From Lepidostoma basale (taxonomy: Eukaryota; Arthropoda; Insecta; Trichoptera; Lepidostomatidae), in contig JAHDVF020000240.1 in the NCBI GenBank assembly GCA_022606425.2, positions 248,001-312,000 of the forward strand: 64,000 bases of DNA. Direction: 5' to 3'. The translations under genes were made by a program, and so were the position numbers. The notes beneath the pieces were generated by a model. That model was not told the origin of the DNA. It worked only from the letters and a program-made list of their open reading frames with translations, and did not search any database. Shown here piece after piece: positions 33,779 to 44,852 of this stretch (its first letter is position 1; each line of letters starts with the position of its first letter).

Positions 33779-33893
33779 ATTTAACTAACTAATTATCACG
33801 CCGTTTCTCCGGAGGGGTAGGCAGAGAGGATGGACTGCTAAACCGTTCAGTCCTGACATACCTCTCGAACTTCCTCCACGTTCATATATGGTG
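33779..33893 (-). mobile_element. LINE-A 3' end
   Basis: TTAACTAACTAATTATCACG through the hairpin CTCCGGAGGGG and the last ~80 bp of coding complement, cut at 33893. Confidence 0.75.
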
Positions 33894-33894
33894 T

Positions 33895-34405
33895 TTTTTT
33901 AGAGGTATACAATACATATTCAAAATGAAAAAACACATTAAAATAATGTTAATTGGCTTTATTCAATAGATATGTCTATTGGCTTTATTCAATAGATAAT
34001 TTTATGCCATTATTGTTTAAATATGATTTCGGGCATATAAGCGCCACGGCTAGCTCGAATGAAGCGCAATCGTGAAATCCAATTTTCGACAATTTTCGTC
34101 TTTGTGGATGCGTATTATCCACTAGAGTGTACGTGGTGCGAAAACAATCCATGGTCTTCCGAATAACTTGCTCCGATGGACAATTATGTCAACGTAAAAT
34201 GGACGTAGTGCACGATAAGTTTGGCGACCCGAACCATTATTTTCAAAATAAATTTGCACAATTTGCAAGCGCTGTTCTCATGTCAATCTATTTATGGCCA
34301 AATGGCAAAATGTATTGATTACAAATCAACTGTCAACTGTCAAATTGACAGTCTGTAGAAACAATGTTGCCAGTTTAAAAATCAAACCTCAAAAAAAAAC
34401 TCCCT
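33895..34405. other. unique-looking stretch
   Basis: A local duplication, ATAGATATGTCTATTGGCTT-type, lies at 33950-33995. The 63-codon frame 34127-34318 has no known family. Confidence 0.35.
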
Positions 34406-34407
34406 AT

Positions 34408-34566
34408 ACTTCGTAACATGCACGTATACGTAACTCGTCGATTGTTCCGACTTCGAATGTGGCCGCCTTTCTGTATTTGATTAATTTGGTCATGCCATGC
34501 TATCCTTGGTCTTTCACGGCTTTTCTTTCCAAGCACACTGCTTGTGTACAACATTTTTATTTCCAA
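34408..34566 (-). mobile_element. LINE-A internal fragment (second subfamily)
   Basis: Minus strand: LYTSSVLGKKSRERPRIAWH, then DQINQIQKGGHIRSRNNRR. Both ends are missing. Confidence 0.7.
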
Positions 34567-34569
34567 AAC

Positions 34570-35040
34570 AGAATCTCGAACTTGAATATATGCTTATGTA
34601 TGTACTATGTACGTGACTAGAAGTACGTAGCTACTTGTTAAAAATCAATTTAGGTTAGTGTACAAAGAACGCGAACTATTTGGAAACGTCTTTTTTATAA
34701 AAATGACACAATAAAGTAATAAAAACATGAAAGTACCTGGTTATACTTCACACCTTTTTTGTTACAAACCACTTCCTCATTCAAAATTCGAAATTTGTAG
34801 GTAATTATGTCACCTTGTTCGTGGTTACACCCTTTTTTAACCAACGTTAATGTAGTTAAGTACTGTTTATATGAATACCTATCTTATCTTGTCGACTGAC
34901 TTAAAAAAAATGGAAAGAATTAATTATTTTTTGTACAGCATGTTTCTGCGACGTCACTTAACAATATTTTGTAAGGTTTGAAAATGAATTTTAAATAAAC
35001 TTAAAGCGTTTACACTAAAATTCCGAAAGGCTTTTTTAAC
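34570..35040. other. AT-rich non-coding stretch
   Basis: Nothing recognised. Confidence 0.4.
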
Positions 35041-35044
35041 TAAT

Positions 35045-35232
35045 TATTCTTCTTTTGGTGCCGTGTCTGTTCCCCCAACGTTGGCGATCACTGAAGCAAA
35101 GACATCTCTGTCCTGCGCCACTTGGAACAGGTTCTAAACTCTTGTAATTCCTGTCCACTCTTTAATGTTCTACAGCCAGGGCAGCTGCCTTCTACCAACT
35201 TCCCGACGTCCCTCCGCTTTACCCATTAATAT
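35045..35232 (-). mobile_element. LINE-F 3' part
   Basis: Homologous to 56148-56320 (CCCCCAACGTTGG, CTCTGTCCT and GAAC blocks). The minus strand encodes the WxxNIKEWTG to AQDRE terminal pattern and ends in AAGAAGAAT. Confidence 0.65.
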
Positions 35233-35269
35233 CTAAATCCTAAAAAGAATGGCTGAGGAAATTTTTTTT

Positions 35270-35475
35270 AAATTATATAAACAAGTAGTGTATATAAAAT
35301 ACATTAAAAGATTGTATGAAAAAATGGGTCAAGGAAGGGCAATGAAGACATGCCATGACCAAATTAATTAATTACTGAAAAGCAGCCACGCTCGAAGTAG
35401 GAACAATCGACGAGCGTGCGTGTCACGGTGTGTGAATGTGGAGGATGTATGGAGGATGTGGAGATCCATAAAAAG
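35270..35475 (+). mobile_element. LINE-A internal fragment
   Basis: Linker to RRACVSRCVNVED block, then a switch at about 35476 into LINE-H coding sequence in the same frame. Confidence 0.7.
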
Positions 35476-35775
35476 AAACATTCCCAATTACAGTTTTAAA
35501 ACATTTATCAATTCCTTCGTTTTATCACGACTAGATTACTACGTAATTTCCTTAAGCAATGAGAATCAGTCAGAGTTCAGATCGAGACTCAAAACGCACC
35601 CTTTCAAATTATCTTTCCTGATAAGGAGGGTTAATCGACTGCGTTGGGTGCAGCGCTCATTCTAAATATGTTTATTTTTAACTATTTCATAAAACGGAGC
35701 ATTTTTTACAGCGCCCTTAAGATGATTTATTCATTAAAATGGCGCTCTATAAATTATCCAATTTATTATTATTAG
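35476..35775 (+). mobile_element. LINE-H copy, internally deleted
   Basis: The frame 35420-35665 runs from INSFVLSRLDYYVISLSN, the post-palm block of a second LINE type, straight to NQSEFRSRLKTHPFKLS, its C-terminal block. The ~100 residues normally between them are missing. Then the 3' UTR: ACAGCGCCCTTAAGATGATT, AAAATGGCGCTCTATAAATT and an (ATT)n tail. Jockey/Daphne-like affinity is an inference. Confidence 0.7.
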
Positions 35776-36095
35776 TATACAAAAAGTATACGTTAACGAT
35801 GTAAATGGAGTAAGGAGTCGAGGTAGACCGAGGAAAACATGACAAATTAATCAAATATTAAAGGTTGGTCATGTCAGAAGCCGGAAGAATCGACGTGCGT
35901 GTATGACTCGATGTATGAATGTGGAGGAATCTAGAGAGGTATGTCAGGATAGATTAGTGTGGCGGTCCATTCTCTCTGAAACGGCGTGATGTTTTGTTGT
36001 TGTTGTTGTTATTATTATATTATGTGCGAAAGTTATATCAGGATAGAGCAGTGTAGCGGTCCATCCTTTCAAACTAAACAGCATGATGGTTAGTT
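35776..36095 (+). mobile_element. LINE-A 3' fragment plus a second degraded 3' end
   Basis: 35776-35990 encodes YVNDVNGVRSRGRPRKT to the GTGTGGCGGTCCATTCTCTC end. 36025-36095 repeats the last ~70 bp (CAGGATAGAGCAGTG to ATGGTTAGTTTGTTA). Confidence 0.7.
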
Positions 36096-36099
36096 TGTT

Positions 36100-36560
36100 A
36101 GGATCGATTTCAATCTCTCAAACAATAGATATCCATAATATCGGTCAATATCACAACGACAAAACAGTACGGTGGAGTGTATTCTGTTATCTTACAGTAC
36201 ACGCAGAGCGTAGGTACTCGTCGCAAAAAATCTCGCGCTATAAACCGAGTATTACATTCTTACATCACAGTTTCAAGGACGAGAACAAAGCTCATCTGAG
36301 ATCAACAAACCAGGATACCTGACTGGCAGCGGTGGTGCGTGAAAACGACATTTTATATTACATCGTTAATCATTATAAATTGTAAAAACTATAACTTTTT
36401 TAAGATAATCAAATGTTTTTACTGGAATAAGCTGATGGAAGTTCATTTTAAATAATAATTAAATGAAACGTTGTTTATTTAATTATTTTATTTGTTTATT
36501 TATACATAACTAGCTGACCCGGCAACGCTTCGCTATTGCTAAATTCGAGTACATAAATAA
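36100..36560. other. mostly unrecognised; repeat edge at 36508
   Basis: 36508-36550 reads CTAGCTGACCCGGCAACGCT, the familiar 5' edge of a dispersed arthropod repeat. 36405-36475 matches the HL5 upstream block (GATGGAAGTTCATTTTAAAT). Confidence 0.4.
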
Positions 36561-36784
36561 ACCCAATATATATTCAACAAATACAATTAAAGTTCAATAA
36601 CAATTCGTTTATTTATTGGATTAAATGCCATGTGTATGGATGCAAAAATGTGTGTCTATATCTTTAAAACAAAGTTTCAATCCAAGCAAACTCGCTGTGA
36701 ATTATAAACTTGAATACATATTACTAAGGTAATTGAAAAACTATTTTTTGAATATTTTATATGAAATTTAATAATCAAATAAAC

Positions 36785-36905
36785 AATATTATATCACATT
36801 TGCAGAAAACATTCATTATATTAAAGAAACAAAACTCTTGATTTTGTTGTCCATGAAATTCACATCAGAGCCAATAAAGTAAGTTTCTACGATCGTGATT
36901 TCGGC
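36785..36905 (+). repeat. LINE-H 3' segment, inverted copy
   Basis: The reverse complement of 38325-38430 and 40755-40860 (TTGTTGTCCATGAAATTCAC, ACGATCGTGATTTCG). It adjoins LINE-D-like sequence. Confidence 0.7.
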
Positions 36906-36924
36906 ACTGCGAGTCCGCTGGCGT

Positions 36925-37145
36925 GGAATAGTAATATAGATGATAATACTACAAAAGCCTCCCTTCCCGACTTCCACAACTGTATCCCTCGCCGCTCTGC
37001 GCCATTGACCTCCTGCCACTCGTTTAATGTCATCAGACCATCTTGCTTGTGATCTGCCAGAATTTGTGTAGCTGTTTCTCTTTCGCCACTCCAGGCCAGA
37101 AGATCTTATCACCCGTTGTCCTTGCTTTATGACCGATCCCATTCC
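36925..37145 (-). mobile_element. LINE-D-like RT C-terminus
   Basis: Minus strand: KQGQRVIRSSGLEWRKRN, RSQARWSDDIKRVAGGQW, RRAARDT, the usual end of RTE-type proteins. The following CGCTGCATCGGCAAC block recurs at 41250. Confidence 0.75.
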
Positions 37146-37416
37146 ATTTAAACATTAGTTATTTTACACGCTGCATCGGCAACTTTGGTCCGATCCTTGA
37201 TTCATCAATTTTGGGCCCTGGAATTAAAAAAAAAAAAATTTGAATTGCCATAAGGCGGACACCGAAGAGACGCATAAGGCAAAATTTAAATTTCCATACA
37301 ATGAATGAATTACAACTGTTTTTCACTTGTTTGCTGAAGATATTCTTCATATAAAAGGCAGTTCATGCTATATGCATAATAATAATAATAATAATTAGGC
37401 TAATTTGTCAAATTAA

Positions 37417-37870
37417 CTAACTAACTAACTAACCATCACGCCGTCTCCCCGAAAGTGTAAGCAGAGAGAATGGACTGTCACACTTTTACTGATGCGGCAC
37501 TCCATCCTTCTCTTTTCGCCCCGCGGGAGGCGCGGTGTGATGGGTTGCGAACCTCATCGCCACCAATAGGCATCTCCCGCGCACACTTCGATCGTCCAAC
37601 ACCCACAAAATAAATCTAAAACAAATAATATAAAATACAATGATATAAAATAAAATAACAAAATAAAAATAATTTTACACAAAATGTTCTTTTTAGACGG
37701 TGCACATATTGTCTATTTAATTTATAATATGTTCCACGTATCCACTGTTTTTTAATTTAGCACATAATGTAATAACACATAATGTTTTTTCGATGTTGCA
37801 CATGTTGACTTGGACGATCCGGACATTTGTGTTTATTTAATTTATGTTACACGTATCCACCATTTTTTAA
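37417..37870 (-). repeat. A-SINE, long copy with duplicated leader
   Basis: Plus strand: TTAACTAACTAACTAACTAA, the LINE-A-like end, the A-SINE core, the AT-rich linker and the leader CGGTGCACATATTGTC to TCCACGTATCCACTG (to 37745). A second, diverged leader copy follows at 37795-37868. Confidence 0.8.
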
Positions 37871-38044
37871 ATTATCTGTAGTAAGGCACTTAACCAGCAA
37901 GAACTTGAAAATAATATTGAAGAAATGATTCAAATTGTCATTGGAACAAATGAAAAATTTATTTCTACACCTGTCAAAATTCTTTACAAAAACGATAAAA
38001 CTAATAAAACCTTTTAATCTGATTAATTTGTCAAATTAATTAAA

Positions 38045-38222
38045 CTAATCAGATTTTAAAGGTTGGTCATGTTAGAAGTCGGAGGAATCGACATGCGTGT
38101 ATGACTCGTTGTATGAATGTGGAGGAAGCTAGAGAGGTTTGCCAGGATAGAGTAGTGTTATGGTCCATTCTCTCTGCCTACCCCTGTGGGGAAACGGCGT
38201 GATGGTTTGTTTGTTTGTTTAA
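38045..38222 (+). mobile_element. LINE-A 3' fragment with (GTTT)n tail
   Basis: Last ~165 bp of the family, with terminal hairpin CCCCTGTGGGG and tail GTTTGTTTGTTTG in place of TTAG. Its left end overlaps a palindrome (38010-38066). Confidence 0.78.
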
Positions 38223-38227
38223 TTTGT

Positions 38228-38739
38228 ATAATCGCCGTTTTCGTGAATAGCTCACCTCAAGGGCGCTTTGACATTGTTTTTAGTCATGAAAGGTGCATGT
38301 GACAACAGCGAAATCACGATCGTAGAAACTTAATTTATTGGCTCTGATGTGAATTTCATGGACAACAAAATCAAGAATTTTGTTTCTCTAAACATATGAA
38401 TGTTTTGTGCAAATGTGATATAATATTGATATACAGACAACCGTTGTTAACATTTTATGCGATAATTTGAAAAGGTGGGTTTTTAGGTGATATTTAAAGT
38501 CTGTCGGATTGTCAATGCATCTGAGGCGTGCAGGAAGCATATTTCAGGCGGACGAACCTACTACTGTGAAAGCCCGAGCAACACAAAATTCAGATATACT
38601 CGTATAGGTGGCACGTTTGGGAATGTGCTTAATTATTGTCTATAAACTGTAAATTTAAAAACCTTACCTGAAATTAATAATGGAATTTTCATATATGAAT
38701 GAAAACTACTAAAAGTAGCTTATGTGTAATGTAAAAATG
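38228..38739 (-). mobile_element. LINE-H copy 1 of a direct repeat
   Basis: Minus strand encodes IPKRATYTSISEFCVARAFT, then NMLPARLRCIDNPTDFKYHL and KTHLFKLSHKM, the C-terminal pattern of Jockey/Daphne-type LINE polymerases. The 3' UTR ends at GCGCCCTTGAGGTGAGC. It is repeated at 40672-41153. Confidence 0.75.
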
Positions 38740-39190
38740 TAAAAATGTAATGTAAAAATTACTTTTAAGTTGATCAGATTGAAGTTTTTGGTTCGACATC
38801 ATTATTAAATCATTAGGGAGTTTATTAAATTCTGTAGAGGCTATAAATTGTAAGGATTTTACACCGAATCTAGTTGAACGCAATGCTTCTTATTCTGTGA
38901 GCGCGTATCATGTTGGTGTACGTCCGTATTGAATATTGGTCGAGTATTAGAGCGCGTTGATGACTTTATTATTTGTATTATAGTTTTAGTGATCTCTAAT
39001 TTTGGATGGATTTGAAATGGAATTATTTTCGTCTGAGAATATAGGGCCCTTACATGAGTGTACCACGGTAGACGGAAAATATTTCTAACAGCCCGATTTT
39101 GGATCACCTGAATCTCATTAGCTTTCTTCTTTGTAATAAAGCCCCAAATACAGGAAAGGTAAGACAGATGAGAATGTATCATGGAGTAGT
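38689..39190 (-). pseudogene. LINE-G RT C-terminus (CR1/Jockey-like), frameshifted
   Basis: Two overlapping minus-strand frames (39182-38859 and 38883-38689) form one interrupted C-terminus: SHLSYLSCIWGFITKKK, IQVIQNRAVRNIFRLPWY, HDTRSQNKK, then RSTRFGVKSLQFIASTEFN and LPND. These match the QNRAxR and WNxLP landmarks of the group. A frameshift lies near 38870. Confidence 0.75.
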
Positions 39191-39269
39191 AAACATAAAT
39201 TGTCTATATTCTTATGTAACGAATTAAACCAATTAATCCAATTTAAACCTGTACATACCATTCCAAATT

Positions 39270-39470
39270 AGTTCATAAAGATAACAACATTGTCTTGTGA
39301 TACGCATATATCGAAGTGTGGGATCCATCCTCTGGACATGCGAACTCCAGTATCTTCTGCGTTGTTTTCCCCATCCTCTGCACATGCGCAATCCATTATC
39401 TTCTGCGTTGTCTTCCCCATCCTCAAGCAAATGAAATAACCTGAAATCAATTTCATTATCTTTGAATATT
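39270..39470 (-). mobile_element. LINE-B fragment with internal 46-bp tandem duplication
   Basis: The complement of the WGRQRRKYWNAHVQRMDPT coding block. The unit 39329-39374 is repeated at 39375-39420. Confidence 0.7.
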
Positions 39471-39499
39471 TTAAATCTCAGCATAATGTAGAATTTAAT

Positions 39500-40140
39500 G
39501 GTCAAAAATGGAATATTACTGGACTCTTCTAACTGAGGCAGCTAATGCTGCATATAAGGATATGTTTACCTATCACAGCATTTGTTTTCAGAGAAAAACT
39601 AAAACAGCTGAAGTAACTCATAGTGTATTTGGGTATGTGTGCTGCTGGAATTACTCAGTGGAATGGAAAATAAAGAAGAATTGCAACATGCAGATGCACC
39701 AATATGGCTCATTATCAAAATAATTTCAATCCCAATACAAAAATATCCCCATTAGACCAGTGGTCTCTCACAACCAGGCAATTATTTTATCAAAACTTAA
39801 TATCTAATCCCAAAGATATAGATTTTCGCCCTGCCAGAACAATTTTACATTAAAATAACATTATTAAAATAGATTATACCAATTAACTAATTATTACACA
39901 ACGAAACGTCATAACCTAAAATGACACGTAAGTAAAACGAATAAATTGATATTGTATATCATTAGAACTTTCTTATCGTTGCTGTGGTAATTTTAATATT
40001 TCCCTGACCAAAGTACGCGTATAAAGAACACCTTTATGTTTGAATTCATCAAATGTCATATTAATTGTATTTTAAATAACTAATTAAAATCATAATAATT
40101 AAATAACATTAATAAAATAGCGCAATACCATTCAAAATTC
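39500..40140. other. mostly unrecognised
   Basis: The 71-codon frame 39508-39723 shows no known family. The block 39955-40040 is repeated at 41352-41437. Confidence 0.4.
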
Positions 40141-40149
40141 TGCCAGTTG

Positions 40150-40345
40150 TTTCTCGCCCGCTACTCCAGGGTGCATCTTATCATCCGTTGTCCCTGCTAT
40201 ATGACCGATTCCATTCCGATCTCTGATTAATTAATATTGTTTCCTAGAAATAAAAAAAATAATATTGGAATTGGCATAAGGCGGACATCGAAGAGGCGCA
40301 TATGGCAAATTTTCAACTTCCATACAATTAATGAATTCCAAGTGT
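40150..40345. repeat. mosaic repeat block
   Basis: Shares the CATCCGTTGTCC, CATTCCAT and GGCATAAGGCGGACA blocks with 37095-37320 and, in part, 41160-41300. It probably derives from the 3' region of the LINE-D-like element. Confidence 0.6.
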
Positions 40346-40671
40346 TCACTAAGCAGTATATTTAAAAAAAATACTCGAGGCTCTTGATCGAGCATTGCAA
40401 GAGTTGCGTGGAAATGTGTTAATATTATATGTAGGAGATTTTAGAAACTTTACCTGAACGGCAAAAATAACTACCAAAAACTATGCTAATCAATGCAGTT
40501 ATGATTGTGCTAAAGAAATAACAAAAATTTTACAAAAGCATTCATTACAACCAGACTCCTTCATATAAATTGTCTATATTCTTATATATACAAAATAAAC
40601 CAATTAATTCAAAATTTAAACCTGTACATATCAAAATATAAACATTGAACTTACGGAACTGATAATCGCCG

Positions 40672-41153
40672 TTTTCGTGAATAGCTCACCTCAAGGGCGC
40701 TTTGACAATGTTTTTAGTCATGAAAGGTGCATGTAACAACAGCGAAATCACGATCGTAGAAACTTACTTTATTGGCTCTGATGTGAATTTCATGGACAAC
40801 AAAATCAAGAATTTTGTTTCTCTAAACATATGAATGTTTTGTGCAAATGTGATATAATATTGTTTATTGATATACAGACAACCGTTGTTACCATTTTATG
40901 CGATAATTTGAAAAGGTGGGTTTTTAGGTGAGAATTAAAGTCTGTCGGCTTGTCAATGCATCTGAGGCGTGCAGGAAGCATATTTCAGGCAGCCCGAGCA
41001 ACACAAAATTCAGATATATAGGTGGCACGTTTGGGAATGTGCTTAATTATTGTCTATAAACTGTAAATTTAAAAACTTTACCTGAAATTAATAATGGAAT
41101 TTTCATATATGAATGAAAACTACTAAAAGTAGCTTATGTGTAATGTAAAAATG
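40672..41153 (-). mobile_element. LINE-H copy 2 of a direct repeat
   Basis: Co-linear with 38228-38739, with a ~25-bp deletion in the coding part and small changes. Same orientation, 2.4 kb apart. Confidence 0.78.
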
Positions 41154-41154
41154 A

Positions 41155-41440
41155 GCCGGTTTTCATTCGCCACTCCAGGGTACATCTAATTCACTGATCA
41201 TCCGTTGTTTGATTGATCTAATTCCATTTTAACGAAGTTATTTTGCACGCTGCATCGGTAATTTTCGTCCCATCTCTGATCCGTTACTTTATTTTCCTAG
41301 AAATAAACGGAAAAAGTCATAAGAATTGTGTCATTCATTCATATTGTAATTCATATTGTATATCATTAGAACTTTCTTACCGTTGCTGTGGTAATGTAAC
41401 AATTTCCCTGACCAAAGTATGCGTATAAAGAAAACAGCAA
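41155..41440. repeat. mosaic repeat block
   Basis: CGCCACTCCAGGGTACATCT to GCTGCATCGGTAATTTTCG parallels 37085-37195. Then a second copy of 39955-40040 (CCCTGACCAAAGTATGCGTA). Confidence 0.6.
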
Positions 41441-41444
41441 AATA

Positions 41445-42460
41445 GAATAAACTGAAAATATATTTATGAATTAGAAATATAAATATTATATTATACTTAC
41501 GGAAGCAAGTTTCTTCATATTCTTGTAGAGCTTCGACGTCCAATATTTTATATTTTCGCTATCATCCTTTGAAACAACCTGAACAATTTAATTATCATTG
41601 AATATTTTTAATCCCAAAAACTTCATAACCTAAAAGTACCGAAACTTCATACCTACAAAATATTACGACGTACAAAGAGATTGTGACAGTTCAGAGACCA
41701 CGTGACCAATCGAACGGCTAGAACTCTAGAAAACGAATATCATTAAGTAATCACCGTCGAACGTAAGAGAAACGAATAAGTTTCAGCCACACGAAAAAAT
41801 AAAATTTCGTTCATAACCTCAAATTGACGCGTAAAAATTATACTCGCCAAAATTAAGAAGTATAATTACCTGTCTGCATTAGTGTACATTAAAATATGGC
41901 CAATAAAATATACTGTACCAATTAAACAACCAATTATTTTAGTACGTAATAAGCAAAACGTATTAAGTATTATACATCCCAAAGTAAAACGCAATATATT
42001 GGACTGTCAGAAAGCAAAACACATTGTTGCCACTACACAAAATTACATGGAGACTGAATTCTCTCCAGACCGTGTCAAACGAATATAGACTCAAAAGATT
42101 GATACTCAGGTGATACGAACATTAAGGTCTATATTCGTTTGCACTACGAAAATTTTCAATTAATTGATTAATTTATAAAGTTAATTAGAGCTCGATTAAT
42201 AACGAAAATATGCCTATGACGACCGCTAAATTCCAATTAGTCCATTCCCCAAGATACAGAAGGATCAGCTCAGGAATAACCTCAGAAATAGTCGACACAC
42301 ACCCGGAAGATCGCCTTTTATTTATATATATTTATACATAATACACAAATGAGACATAACAAACGAAAACCATTCAGGCAAATCATTTGGACACAAAACG
42401 GTGTAACAAAGATAAGATAAAACAACATGAAACCAAAATATCATGCATATCAGAAGGAAC
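41445..42460. other. unique-looking non-coding stretch
   Basis: No repeat or coding family was recognised. Confidence 0.4.
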
Positions 42461-42464
42461 CCAA

Positions 42465-42560
42465 ATATTTCGACGTCAGTGAGGCAGTACTTCCAGAATT
42501 TGAAATATATTTTTTATGGCCTCACTGACACTGGAAATGTCCAAATCCGAGACGATTAGA
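42465..42560. repeat. small inverted repeat
   Basis: GTCAGTGAGGC at 42476 and GCCTCACTGAC at 42519 pair around a ~30-bp loop. Confidence 0.6.
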
Positions 42561-42561
42561 T

Positions 42562-42860
42562 TCAACGTCCAAATTGCTCTTTATGCTGGCATCACCAAAG
42601 GCAGGTTGGTTCTGCGTGACGGAGCTAAGAACAATTTATTTCGGCGCTGTCGCAGGTAATTATCGGAAACAAAATACCTATTTGCTCCAGAACATAGGGG
42701 AGCCCCGAATCAGCTTGAAAAAATGCGTTGCCATTAATCCTTCCCTCATCAGTTCGAGGGATTTATTCCCCAGCATACCCAAGAGAAATGCCGTTGGATA
42801 GAGCCAAGGATATACCCCGCACTCCTTCACGTTTTTAAACTGCTCTCACTTTTGTTTTTG
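42562..42860. other. unique-looking stretch
   Basis: A 75-codon plus frame (42574-42801) without recognisable motifs. Confidence 0.35.
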
Positions 42861-42864
42861 TTTC

Positions 42865-42970
42865 TACAGCGACCGGTTTCGCCAGGCTCGCTGGCATCGA
42901 CAAACTGATGTCACTGTTACAAACTTACTCCTTTATATATAATACATACAGATCAGGGGCAGTAAACATG
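42865..42970 (-). repeat. HL5 element
   Basis: Minus strand: TTTGTCGATGCCAGCGAGC, CTGGCGAAACCGGTCGCTG. Stem II GCCAG/CTGGC and the GAAACCGGUC end are intact; the CUGA block is mutated. Confidence 0.65.
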
Positions 42971-42974
42971 TTTC

Positions 42975-43550
42975 TATACAAAAATAATCATTACTTTACA
43001 AAAGACACTAAATCAAATGAAATTATTTTACGTGTATTTTTAATATAGTGTTTCTCGAGCCGCCCATGGATAGCGTGATGAAGTCATCAGTATTATTTCA
43101 GCAGTATCTAGTCGTGTGAGACGTCTGAAAATGAAAAATTGTTCTGGTTAATGATCAAAGGAAATATAATTACACTTTATTGATTTTTTGTCTTAACCGT
43201 GTAGTCGAGAATTACGCGCTTCCATTAGTCAGGAAGGAAAAAACATATGAAACTTCTACAATAGCGAGGATGATGTACTATGGGTAATTACATGTATTAG
43301 TCAATCATACAACTGTGTAACGCATTTTTCGCAAGACTAATAAGGGAATACTAATTATGCAAAGCGAACGTGTGAAGTTGGAGTTTAAAATTAAGTTGCG
43401 TGCTAAAAAATTCGTAGCTCGAGAAAATCTCGACGTTTACCCTTTCCACTCCAATATCAATTTTGTCTCGATACACTATTTCTTACAACAACTCCTATGT
43501 CGACCTAGACTTTTTTAATAATAAATACTAATAATAATTATAAATCAAAA
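42975..43550. other. non-coding stretch, nothing recognised
   Basis: No supported feature. Confidence 0.4.
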
Positions 43551-43554
43551 ATCG

Positions 43555-43765
43555 ACGAAATCATAGAAGAGGTAGCTGGCTTGGGACTAGGTTTTAAAAT
43601 GGGTAGTAAAACTGTGAACGTCATTTGCTATGCAGGCGATGCCGCATTAATAGCAGAGTCTGAAGATGACCTGCAAAGAATGTTGTACAAATTCCAAAAA
43701 AAATACGACATGATTTCTGTGTCACAGAACGTCAGATCTATTAAAAGAAGAAGAATAATAATAAT
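43555..43765 (+). pseudogene. LINE-B RT fragment spanning the mutated catalytic box
   Basis: The 43581-43868 frame includes VNVICYAGDAALIAESEDDL followed by QRMLYKF, the palm region of an RTE-like reverse transcriptase. YADD is YAGD here, so one metal-binding aspartate is lost. After KFQ the sequence jumps to the element's 3' end (GTCACAGAACGTCAGATCTA, AAAGAAGAAGAATAA), so the thumb and C-terminus are deleted. Confidence 0.78.
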
Positions 43766-43769
43766 TATT

Positions 43770-44850
43770 ATAACACACTACACGTTCCTAATACGGCATT
43801 TTATGGAGACTCCTTTTTGTCTTTTGTGTACATTAATTAAGCAGTTGATGGCACCTAAAACAATATGATTGAGAAGTGCAAAGGTTCTTCCATCGATCAA
43901 ACTGTATTTCTTGTCGGGTTTTGGATCTTTGATTTTCAGGAGTGCCAGGAAGTTAATATCCTCCGGACTGGTAATATGTAGGGCTCAGATATATATTCGC
44001 TAAAAAAGTTTAAAATATTATTTCATATATGCCAAAATGTGCTTTTATTTTCTTTAACCTTATATTTATTGCTAACCACCAAGATCTTATGTGTGACAAA
44101 CTATTTTTTGTGTCGTACAATTACATTTTTTAAATATATTTTCGGGGGTATGACACAGTCCATTATTTACAAGAGTTTTATTTAGAAGGGAAAACAAACT
44201 CTCGAACTTGTAGATTGTGCAATCATTGATTATTATTTTTTGTCGGTTAAATTAGATCGTTTACCACAGGGGAAAATGTTCGTACTTTTTTTAGCAACCC
44301 TGTGCACCCTGTGGGGTTAACAAGTGGCAGAAACTATTTCAGTTTAAAACACCTTCAAACAGTCTCCGGCTTTCAATATATAGGCTGCACTGCCTCATAT
44401 TAGGATGCGCATCTTCTCCGCCATGTCCAGTTTTCCTTGCCGCAACAGAAACGAGTTCAAAAAGGAGACTACTTATGGTACATAAAATATGGACAAAAAT
44501 ATGCCATTTAATTTCTCTCACCCTGAGAATCCTGAAATATTCTCAAATATTCGCTTAACCCTTAAATATGCTTTTATATTCCCTAATAACTAGGGCTAAA
44601 GGGGATATATATGTAGATCTAAAAAACATGAAATAACGGTATCTTTTTTAAAGCAAAGCCCAGGAAAAAATATGCTTTTTATGTCCGAGCAATCCGAGCC
44701 CTAGTAATAAGCAATAGCTCCCCGAATGTTGAAATTTTCATTGTTGGATCTTGAGTTTGGATATATTTGGATTAGAAAGGTTTTATTATTGTTTGTGGTA
44801 CGATGGGGGTATCATGTAGATCAGACTTATTATTACAATTTTTATTCATG
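43770..44850. other. non-coding stretch, nothing recognised
   Basis: A recurrent AAATATGCTTTTATATTCC/ATATGCTTTTTATGTCC wording at 44560-44690 suggests local duplication. Nothing else. Confidence 0.35.
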
Positions 44851-44852
44851 TT

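Noticed and set aside
39508..39723. 71-codon plus ORF beginning MEYYWTLL
   Set aside because: No known family and located within a mosaic repeat region; likely chance.
41690..41710. E-box CCACGTGACC as a regulatory site
   Set aside because: A single short motif without a GC-rich or conserved context.
42574..42801. 75-codon plus ORF
   Set aside because: No family resemblance or splice signals.
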